The position numbers were made by a program, and so were the translations under genes. Below are positions 1 through 5,223 of a DNA stretch of 5,223 nucleotides, one piece after another (positions within the stretch are counted from its first letter, which is position 1; every line of letters starts with the position of its first letter). The stretch spans positions 1 through 5,223 of the forward strand of contig JAHFBB010000082.1 in NCBI GenBank assembly GCA_023250255.1. The letters run 5' to 3'. A model generated the notes under the pieces. That model saw only the letters and a program-made list of their open reading frames with translations, was not told the DNA's origin and ran no database searches. The stretch is from Chloroflexota bacterium. GTDB taxonomy: Bacteria > Chloroflexota > Limnocylindria > QHBO01.

Positions 1-2
1 GG

Positions 3-87
3 CGGAGGGGGTGGGATTCGAACCCACGGAGGCTTGCACCTCAGCGGTTTTCAAGACCGCCGCATTCGTCCACTCTGCCACCCCTCC
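3..87 (-). tRNA. tRNA-Ser with anticodon UGA
   Basis: Read on the minus strand, this folds as a complete type II (long variable arm) tRNA. The acceptor stem pairs GGAGGGG (87-81) with CCCCTCC (10-4), and the discriminator base G is at 3. The D arm closes with GCA/TGC. The anticodon stem is GCGGT/ACCGC around the loop CTTGAAA (55-49), giving anticodon TGA (complement of 51-53), which reads UCA and related serine codons. The variable arm is a GAGG/CCTC hairpin, the long arm that SerRS recognises. The T arm is GTGGG-TTCGAAT-CCCAC. After the discriminator come CC at positions 2-1, so CCA may be genome-encoded, but the last base is outside the window. It lies on the same strand as serS, about 2.5 kb downstream of it, with a convergent gene between. 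Confidence 0.97.
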
Positions 88-100
88 GGTCTCCACTGAT

Positions 101-132
101 ATCGTACGCGGACTCTCCCCCACGGTAACCAA
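101..132 (-). promoter_or_regulatory. possible promoter of the tRNA-Ser gene
   Basis: On the minus strand a TACGAT hexamer (106-101) sits 13 nt before the tRNA 5' end, a reasonable -10 position matching four of six consensus bases. Upstream, TTGGTT (132-127) could act as a -35, but the 20-nt spacer is long; GTTACC (129-124) has a 17-nt spacer but a poor match. The 88-139 gap must also hold the start signals of the rightward gene, so it is a candidate divergent promoter region. This is a weak, by-eye assignment. Confidence 0.2.
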
Positions 133-139
133 CAGACCG

Positions 140-865
140 ATGTCCCCGTCCGACCCATCTGCCAATCCCATTGCCGAATCCCTGGTCATCCAGTTGCGCG
201 CCATGCGCGATGCCGAGCGGCGGATCTTCGGCGCCCTCGACCCGGTGGTCCGCGATGCCCCGATCCGGCCGAACGACTGGTCTGCGAAGGATCACCAGGC
301 ACACCTGACCGCCTGGAAGGGGCGGCAGGCCGCGCGGATTCATGCCGTCCGCCTGGACGAACCCTACCCGGACGATGCCCGCGAGGAGGACGAGGAAAAC
401 GCTGAGCTCCAGGCCATTACCGCCGCCTGGTCCTGGGATGCGGTGGTGGCCCAGGCCGACGAGGTGAGTGAGGCGCTCGTCGTCGAAGTTCTCGCGACCG
501 GTGACGAGGTGCTGCTCGGATCCAATCGGCTCATCGGTGGCATATTCGGCAATGGGCCGTTCCATGCCGCGACCCACTTCGGCTGGCTGGTGAATGACGG
601 CATCGGTATGGATGCCTCGGCGGTCGAGGCCTACCTGGACGAGGAGGAGCAACTGCTGGGTGGCGCGACGCTGCCGGATGCCGACCGCGGGGCAGGCCTC
701 TACAACCTGGCCTGCGCCCACGCCATCGCTGGACGGCTGGCGCGGGCGCGCGAACCCCTGCGCGAGGCGTTCCGCCTGCGCCCCGACCTGGCGGAGTACG
801 CCACCGAAGATCCGGACCTCATCACGTTGCGCGGAGAGCTGTCGGAGTTGGCCGCTACCGACTAG
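140..865 (+). CDS. DinB-like four-helix protein with C-terminal TPR-like tail
   Basis: The 241-residue cytoplasmic protein has two parts. Residues about 8-160 resemble the DinB/YfiT-like superfamily: an amphipathic first helix, the phrase NDWSAKDHQAHLTAW (45-59) typical of the second helix, and HAATH (142-146) in the last helix. His55, His142 and His146 fit the family's metal-binding triad; His52 is a further nearby histidine. Relatives include thiol-dependent transferases and ClbS-like hydrolases, but the substrate cannot be told here. Residues about 183-230 (YNLACAHAIAGR, then EPLREAFRLRPDL and a DPDL motif) look like one to one-and-a-half TPR units, suggesting a partner-binding tail. ATG at 140 is chosen because the frame further upstream to 11 lies antisense to the tRNA and shows no family sequence. 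There is no clear Shine-Dalgarno, so leaderless translation is possible. ATG at 203 would cut helix 1. The stop shares CTAG with the convergent gene. Confidence 0.82.
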   Translation: MSPSDPSANPIAESLVIQLRAMRDAERRIFGALDPVVRDAPIRPNDWSAKDHQAHLTAWKGRQAARIHAVRLDEPYPDDAREEDEENAELQAITAAWSWDAVVAQADEVSEALVVEVLATGDEVLLGSNRLIGGIFGNGPFHAATHFGWLVNDGIGMDASAVEAYLDEEEQLLGGATLPDADRGAGLYNLACAHAIAGRLARAREPLREAFRLRPDLAEYATEDPDLITLRGELSELAATD

Positions 866-1320
866 CCGTGCCCTGGATGATGGCCGGCAACCAGCGCATG
901 ACCCTGGCCGCGTGCCAGGAGCCAGCGATTCACCGGAAACGCGACCACCCAGGCAATCGCCAGACTTGCAGCCAGGCTGCCCCAGAACAGGATGTCGGAA
1001 AGCCCGGCAGCCATCGCTCCGGGAATCAGCAGGATGACCGCGTTGTCGACCGTCTCCATGACCAGGATCGACAGCGTGTCGGCCGCCAGCGCAATCCGCA
1101 TGGCCCGCCGTCCGCTCACGCCGGCCGCGGTCAGCGACCGGATGGTCAAGGCATACGCAAAGGCAAACGCAAGCGCGACCGACAGACCGACCGAGGCCGC
1201 GTTACCCAACCCCCACCAGGTCGCGAGGACCATGCCGCTGACTTCGCCCGCCGCGCATCCGGTCAGGCAGTGATTGGTGGCCGATATGGCCATCCGATTC
1301 AGGCTCGCCGCGGCAGCCAC
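862..1320 (-). CDS. DUF4396-type integral membrane protein
   Basis: This 152-residue hydrophobic protein matches my recollection of the DUF4396 family, which has no firmly established function. The family-like signature is ATNHCLTGCAAGEVSGM (14-30), followed by ADTLSILVMETVDNAV (80-95) and FWGSLAASLAIAWVVAFPVNRW (112-133, in part). Probable membrane segments are about 22-38, 41-60, 84-105 and 112-130, so it should sit in the cytoplasmic membrane. Cys19, Cys22 and His18, plus a histidine-rich end (HALVAGHHPGHG, 141-152), could bind a metal; this is inference. The start is GTG at 1320, only 5 nt after the phosphoesterase stop, which suggests translational coupling. ATG at 1293 (residue 10) is the alternative, giving 143 residues. 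Neither start has a strong Shine-Dalgarno. The stop TAG (864-862) overlaps the stop of the convergent DinB-TPR gene. Confidence 0.82.
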   Translation of the reverse strand: MAAAASLNRMAISATNHCLTGCAAGEVSGMVLATWWGLGNAASVGLSVALAFAFAYALTIRSLTAAGVSGRRAMRIALAADTLSILVMETVDNAVILLIPGAMAAGLSDILFWGSLAASLAIAWVVAFPVNRWLLARGQGHALVAGHHPGHG

Positions 1321-1325
1321 GGTAG

Positions 1326-2591
1326 TCAGTGGCAGGTCGCGGAGCCTGAGTCGGTAAAGGTGCCCGTCGCCCGGACGAAGTTCCAGTCGTAGCTGCCGTT
1401 ATGCAGGGTCAGCGACAGGATCCCGAAGCTGGTCGCGTCGTGGACCTGGCTGTTGGCGATGGCCGTGCTGAAGCCATAGTGGTTCTTACCGCCGGTGCCG
1501 ACCACGAATTCGCGGACACCGGTGGCACTGGCGGTCCCGGTCGAGGTCTGCGGCGCAAAGCGCTCGTAGTTGTGCTCGTGCCCGGTCAGGACGAGTTCGG
1601 CCCCGTACTGGTCCAATGCCGCCCACAGCGCCTGGGTGGCGCTGCTGCTGCCGTGCGACGACCCTGAACTGAAGCGGGGGTGGTGCCAGTAGGCGAGGGT
1701 GCAGGCCGTGCTGGCATGGGCTGCCAGGTCCGCTCGCAGCCAGACCTCCTGGGCTGATCCGGCCGCGCAGGCCACGAACGAGCAATTCGAGTTGAGCGCG
1801 ATCAGGTGCCAGGAGCCGATGTCATAGCTGTAGTAACCGGTGGCAGGGTTTCCAGCCGAGGATCCGAAGTAGGAGTAGTAGCCCGCCGCTCCGGCCGTGT
1901 TGTATTCATGGTTCCCGGGGGCGGGATGGGTGGTCGCCAGGAATCGACCCCACGATGGGCCGTAGACCGCGTTGTAATCCGCCGTGGTGCCGTTCTCGTA
2001 CTGGTTGTCCCCGAGCAGCAGGACGCCCGCGTAGTTCTGGCCGAACACCAGGTTCGAAGTCGCCATCTGCTGGCAATAGGCCAGGTTCCCGCCGGCAACG
2101 TTGGCATCGGTGGGGCTGCAGGCGATGTCACCGGCAGCCGCGATGGTCGGGTCGGCAACCAGGGCGTCGTCGTTGACGATGGTCCCGACGCCGGTCGCAT
2201 CGGCAAGCGTGGCCCCGATGGCGCCGGAGAGACGCACCTGGAAGGTCTCGTCTGATTCGACGGTCGTGTCACCGGCGACCTGGACGGTCACCGTGCGTGA
2301 CTTAGCGGACTTGGTGAACGAGAGGATCCCGCTGGCGGAGGTGTAGTCGCTGCCGGCGGCGGCGGTCCCATTGGCGGTTGCAAACGTCACGGTCACCGAC
2401 CCGCGGATCGATCCGGCGGCCGAGACGGTGAACACGAAGGCGGTACTGCCGGCGTTGCCCTCGGCGGCGCGAACGTCGGTGATCGCCAACGTGGGTAGCG
2501 GCGGCGCGGCGCTGACGGCGGTGGCGACCACTCCAATGAGGAGGGCCACGACCGCGACCGCGACCAGTGGGCGACGGCTAGGAGATCGCAT
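1326..2591 (-). CDS. secreted Calx-beta/metallophosphoesterase protein
   Basis: The 421-residue product begins with a signal peptide: a basic start (MRSPSRRP), a hydrophobic core (9-26) and a cleavage site near AVSA|A (28/29). Residues about 34-142 form a Calx-beta domain with acidic calcium-site residues (Glu44, Asp82, Asp108, Glu112, Asp114, Glu115) and a closing VNDD (139-142). Residues about 147-415 form a calcineurin-like phosphoesterase domain with GDIAC (154-158), GDNQY (194-198), GNHEY (226-230), HHPR (303-306) and GHEH (337-340). These are dinuclear-metal ligand motifs, so hydrolysis of phosphate esters outside the cytoplasm is likely; the substrate is unknown. Six cysteines in the mature part (158, 173, 270, 275, 297, 420) could form disulfides. 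ATG at 2591 is chosen because the signal peptide starts there; upstream in-frame codons to 2732 only shadow serS. The start lies inside serS, 14 nt before its end, with no clear Shine-Dalgarno, so re-initiation is likely. Confidence 0.9.
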   Translation of the reverse strand: MRSPSRRPLVAVAVVALLIGVVATAVSAAPPLPTLAITDVRAAEGNAGSTAFVFTVSAAGSIRGSVTVTFATANGTAAAGSDYTSASGILSFTKSAKSRTVTVQVAGDTTVESDETFQVRLSGAIGATLADATGVGTIVNDDALVADPTIAAAGDIACSPTDANVAGGNLAYCQQMATSNLVFGQNYAGVLLLGDNQYENGTTADYNAVYGPSWGRFLATTHPAPGNHEYNTAGAAGYYSYFGSSAGNPATGYYSYDIGSWHLIALNSNCSFVACAAGSAQEVWLRADLAAHASTACTLAYWHHPRFSSGSSHGSSSATQALWAALDQYGAELVLTGHEHNYERFAPQTSTGTASATGVREFVVGTGGKNHYGFSTAIANSQVHDATSFGILSLTLHNGSYDWNFVRATGTFTDSGSATCH

Positions 2592-3849
2592 CAGAGCCGA
2601 AGTATGGACGGAGAGCGACCGGGATGGCGACCGTACCATCGGCCTGCAGGTGGTGTTCCAGGAGGGCGGCAATCGTCCGCGGAAGGGCGACCCCCGAGCC
2701 ATTGAGGGTGTGGACCAGTTCCGGGCGGGCATCGGCGGCTGATCGGTAACGAACGTTCATCCGACGCGCCTGGAAGTCGGTGTAGTTCGAGCAGGAGCTG
2801 ATCTCGAGCCATTTCCCCACGCCAGGTGAGAAGGCCTCGATGTCGTAGCCACGAGCCTGCGCGAAGCCGACGTCGGCGGTGCAGCGCTCGATGGTGCGGT
2901 GCGGCAATTCGAGTGCCGTGAGTACGCGCTCGCCGTCCGCGGTGAGCGACTCCAGTTCCGCGGCGCTGGTCTCTGGATGGACGAACTTCACCAACTCCAC
3001 CTTGTCGAACTGGTGAACGCGGAGTAGGCCGCGGGTGTCCTTGCCGGCGGCCCCGGCCTCCCGACGGAAGCACGGGGTGTAGGCGGCGTAGCGGATGGGC
3101 AGAGCATTCAGGGCAAGGATCTCGTCGCGGTGAATGTTCGTCACCGGCACCTCGGCGGTCGGGGCCAGGTACAGCCCATCGCGCTCGACGGCATACATCT
3201 GCGCTTCCTTGTCGGGAATCTGGCCGGTGCCCCGCGCCGAGGCCTCGTTCACCAGGACCGGCGGCCAGACCTCGGAGTAGCCGGCCTGGGTGGCCATGTC
3301 GAGGAACAGACCGATGAGGGCGCGGACGAGCCGCGCCCCCGCCCCGGTGTACAGCACGAAGCCCGAGCCGCTGATCTTGGCGCCGCGCTCGAGATCGAAC
3401 AGGCCGAGCCGCTCCCCGATCTCCCAATGCGGTGGCGTGCTGCCGGCACCGAGCGGTGTGCCCCGACTGCGGATGACCGGGTTGTCATTCGGCCCGTTGC
3501 CGTCGGGGACGGCCGAGTCGGGCAGGTTCGGGATGAGCAATAGGTCGGTGGCGATGGCCGCCTCGAGTTCGGCCAGCTCGGCATCGGCGGCGGCAATCGT
3601 CTCGCCGAGACCGGCGAGGGAGGCCTTGCGTGCGTCCGCCCCCGCCGCGTCACCGGCCCGCAGCAGGTCCCCGACCTCCTTGCTGCCGGAGTTGCGTTCG
3701 TGCTTGGCGGCGTCCGCCCGGGCGAGAACCTCGCGTCGTCGACCGTCCGCGACCAGGATGCGATCCACCGCCTCCGGCCCCTCACCCTTGCGGGCGATGG
3801 CCGCCTTGACGGCCTGCGGGTCGTCGCGGATGAGTTGGATGCTGATCAC
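2578..3849 (-). CDS. serS: seryl-tRNA synthetase
   Basis: SerRS charges tRNA-Ser with serine in the cytoplasm using ATP. The 423-residue length is normal for the bacterial enzyme. Residues 1-100 form the N-terminal long coiled-coil arm, rich in Ala, Glu, Asp and Arg, that grips the long variable arm of tRNA-Ser. The class II catalytic core follows: motif 1 around 172-200 (ending in WPPVLVNE), the serine-binding TAEVP (231-235), motif 2 at FRREAGAAGKDTRGLLRVHQF (261-281, in part), the ISSCSN segment (350-355) and motif 3 at NGSGVALPRT (383-392, Arg391). All key segments look intact. The start is GTG at 3849, because the protein then begins (M)ISIQLIRDDP as in the family. The open frame to 4047 is shadow of the upstream gene. 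GTG overlaps the lysS stop as GTGA, and an AGGGAG ribosome site lies 9 nt upstream. The stop falls at 2578, 14 nt inside the next gene. Confidence 0.97.
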   Translation of the reverse strand: MISIQLIRDDPQAVKAAIARKGEGPEAVDRILVADGRRREVLARADAAKHERNSGSKEVGDLLRAGDAAGADARKASLAGLGETIAAADAELAELEAAIATDLLLIPNLPDSAVPDGNGPNDNPVIRSRGTPLGAGSTPPHWEIGERLGLFDLERGAKISGSGFVLYTGAGARLVRALIGLFLDMATQAGYSEVWPPVLVNEASARGTGQIPDKEAQMYAVERDGLYLAPTAEVPVTNIHRDEILALNALPIRYAAYTPCFRREAGAAGKDTRGLLRVHQFDKVELVKFVHPETSAAELESLTADGERVLTALELPHRTIERCTADVGFAQARGYDIEAFSPGVGKWLEISSCSNYTDFQARRMNVRYRSAADARPELVHTLNGSGVALPRTIAALLEHHLQADGTVAIPVALRPYFGSDAIS

Positions 3850-5223
3850 GCGGTGGGGCTCCCTGCTGCCTCCCGGAGGCGACCGATTACGAATGCGGGA
3901 TCCAGCGAGGCCAGCAGCCAGCCGGCGCGCGGCCCGGAGGTCCGTCCGAGGAACGCAGCATAGAGGGCGGCAAACACCGATCCGGCCGGGATGGCGCGCT
4001 CGGTGGCGGTGTTGAAGATGGCCTCCTGGACCTGGTCCCCGGTCCACGGTGCTGCCACTGCGGCCAGCCGGTTGGCGATGTCTTCGAGCAGGGCCCGCAT
4101 GGCCGGATCGTCATTCGGCGATGCGGCATCCTCGCGCACGGCGATCCGGGCGGCATCGGGGGCGTAGGTCGCCAGCCAGGCCCGCGCGGCGGCAATCCGA
4201 CCGTCGAGAGTGGCTACTTCCGCCGGAGTCAGCGCCGAGCCTTTCTCGGCGGCCGCCCGTTCCGCGACGTTCACGCCGGGGATCTGCACCAGCAGGGCAA
4301 GGTGGCCGAAGGCCGGGCGGAAGGTGGCCGCGGCCGCGGCGGGGTCCATGCCCGCATCCGGCAGGGAAGCGGCGAAAATGCGATCCGCGTGTGCGGGGAG
4401 TTCACCGCGGACCGGACGTCCGGCCGTGGCCGCCGCCAATCGGTCGGACTCGTCGAACAGGCGCGGGATCGCATCGGTCTGGTCAGGGTTGAACTCGATA
4501 GCCTGCTGCGGGCGATGGCGCACCAGGAGCAGCCGGATCTGTTCGGGGGGCACGACCGCGGCAATCTCGTGGGCGGCTGCACCCTGCGCCCGCGAGGTGC
4601 TCATCTTCTTCCCGCCGACGTTGATGAACTCGTGAGGAATGTTCAGCGGCGGTTCGCGATGGAAGACCTCGCGGGCAATGGCATCTGATCGGTCCCGGGA
4701 ACCACCGGCCGTGGCGAGGTCCTTGCCGCAGCCTTCGATGGTCACCCCGAAATGGCTCCACTTGGCCGCCCAGTCGACGTTGAACGGCAACTTGGCCAGG
4801 CCGCCAAAGGGCGCCACGCGCCCGCTGGCACCGCAGCCCGTCGCCCAGGCGACCATGTCCGGCTGGCACGCATAGGCCACCGTCTCCCCGTCCCAGTCGG
4901 TGGCGTGGGTGGTGCCGATCCGGCCGCACGTCTGGCAGATGACCGAGATCGGCAGCCAGTCAGCCGTCTTCTCGACTTTGCTGACCCGGAGGTAGATCGC
5001 ACGGACCGTCGTGGCGGCGTCGAGCGCGGTCCGGATGAACGAATCCATGGTGCCGGCTCGGTACAGCTCGCTCATCCAGTACAGCTCCGGGTCGAGGCCC
5101 AGCGGCTTGAAGGTCGAGAGGAACAGTTCGCCCACGAAGTGGCGGGCGTAGTTGGCCGCGGCGGAGCCGGCCGGTGCCGGAACCTCGGACAGCGGGACGC
5201 CCATGTATCGGTCCACCGCGTCC
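3846..5223 (-). CDS. lysS: class I lysyl-tRNA synthetase, 5'-truncated by window edge
   Basis: At least 458 codons of a class I (archaeal-type) LysRS, which attaches lysine to tRNA-Lys. The N-terminal part with the HIGH-type ATP motif lies past the right edge. In-frame codons continue to the edge, so the GTG at 5216 is an internal valine and not a start. Numbering from that valine, visible landmarks are ELYWMSELYRAGTM (44-57), typical of this family; CQTC (94-97) with Cys117 and Cys128 as a likely zinc knuckle; PFNVDWAAKW and GCGKDL (144-167); and the class I signature KKMSTS (203-208), which holds the transition state. A helical anticodon-binding region follows, ending in the characteristic FAALYAAFLGRTSGPRAGWLL (415-435, in part). 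The common bacterial LysRS is class II and unrelated, so the class is clear. The TGA stop overlaps the serS GTG by 4 nt, making this the first visible gene of the operon. Confidence 0.95.
   Translation of the reverse strand, partial: DAVDRYMGVPLSEVPAPAGSAAANYARHFVGELFLSTFKPLGLDPELYWMSELYRAGTMDSFIRTALDAATTVRAIYLRVSKVEKTADWLPISVICQTCGRIGTTHATDWDGETVAYACQPDMVAWATGCGASGRVAPFGGLAKLPFNVDWAAKWSHFGVTIEGCGKDLATAGGSRDRSDAIAREVFHREPPLNIPHEFINVGGKKMSTSRAQGAAAHEIAAVVPPEQIRLLLVRHRPQQAIEFNPDQTDAIPRLFDESDRLAAATAGRPVRGELPAHADRIFAASLPDAGMDPAAAAATFRPAFGHLALLVQIPGVNVAERAAAEKGSALTPAEVATLDGRIAAARAWLATYAPDAARIAVREDAASPNDDPAMRALLEDIANRLAAVAAPWTGDQVQEAIFNTATERAIPAGSVFAALYAAFLGRTSGPRAGWLLASLDPAFVIGRLREAAGSPTA
3859..3864 (-). 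promoter_or_regulatory. ribosome binding site of serS
   Basis: On the minus strand AGGGAG (3864-3859) stands 9 nt before the GTG start at 3849, inside the last codons of lysS. It is the clearest Shine-Dalgarno in the window and supports GTG rather than an upstream start. A second purine run, GGGAGG, lies about 10 nt further upstream. Confidence 0.6.

Noticed and set aside
11..139. N-terminal extension of the DinB-TPR gene from a GTG at 11
   Set aside because: It runs antisense through the whole tRNA-Ser gene and has no family-like sequence; the ATG at 140 starts just before the first DinB helix.
41..721. Long leftward frame opposite the DinB-TPR gene
   Set aside because: It has no recognisable motif, runs into the tRNA gene, and is the antisense of a gene with clear family motifs.
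903..919. Hairpin CCTGGC-CGCGT-GCCAGG near the end of the DUF4396 gene, considered as a terminator
   Set aside because: It has a six-pair GC stem but no following T run on either strand, and it lies within coding sequence; chance in high-GC DNA is likely.
868..1392. Open rightward frame opposite the DUF4396 gene
   Set aside because: Its composition is Arg/Gln/Gly-rich without domains and it mirrors a well-supported membrane protein gene; it is a high-GC antisense shadow.
2592..2732. 47-codon upstream extension of the phosphoesterase gene
   Set aside because: It lies inside serS and would bury the signal peptide internally; ATG at 2591 begins a textbook signal peptide.
1806..2742. Rightward open frames opposite the phosphoesterase
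   Set aside because: These are low-complexity Val/Gly/Arg-rich frames antisense to conserved catalytic motifs; the pattern follows from GC-rich third positions.
3850..4047. 66-codon upstream extension of serS
   Set aside because: It lies wholly within lysS in another frame, is rich in Arg, Gly and Pro as shadows are, and SerRS proteins begin at the ISIQLIRDDP segment.
1..5223. CRISPR array, insertion sequence, prophage or defence system
   Set aside because: No regularly spaced repeats, terminal inverted repeats, transposase, integrase or known defence motifs are visible; the tRNA gene shows no nearby integrase or second copy of its 3' end.

Overview
The window is a high-GC, gene-dense bacterial segment carrying four leftward genes, one rightward gene and one leftward tRNA gene. 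The class I lysyl-tRNA synthetase, the Calx-beta phosphoesterase and the DinB-TPR protein together would fit a Chloroflexota-like or actinobacterial soil or freshwater lineage. That placement is inference: no taxonomic marker in the window settles it.

Right to left on the minus strand, the window opens inside a class I lysyl-tRNA synthetase gene, whose 5' half lies beyond the right edge. Next come a complete serS (seryl-tRNA synthetase), a secreted Calx-beta/metallophosphoesterase protein and a small DUF4396 membrane protein. These four genes are packed as one probable transcription unit. lysS and serS share a 4-nt GTGA overlap, serS and the phosphoesterase overlap by 14 nt, and only 5 nt separate the phosphoesterase stop from the DUF4396 GTG start.

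The DUF4396 gene meets a rightward gene tail to tail, with both stop codons read from one CTAG at 862-865. That rightward gene encodes a DinB-like four-helix domain joined to a short TPR-like tail. About 50 bp beyond its start, a tRNA-Ser(UGA) gene reads left, so the two are head to head across a small shared upstream region.

Functionally, lysS, serS and tRNA-Ser serve translation, the phosphoesterase acts outside the cytoplasm, DUF4396 is an uncharacterised membrane protein and DinB-TPR is probably a metal-dependent cytoplasmic enzyme of unknown substrate. I see no mobile element, CRISPR array, phage gene or defence cassette, and no gene-free stretch over 300 bases. The most interesting points are the aminoacyl-tRNA synthetase pair coupled to a secreted phosphatase and a membrane protein, the purple-acid-phosphatase-like motif set, and the Cys/His pattern of the DUF4396 protein.
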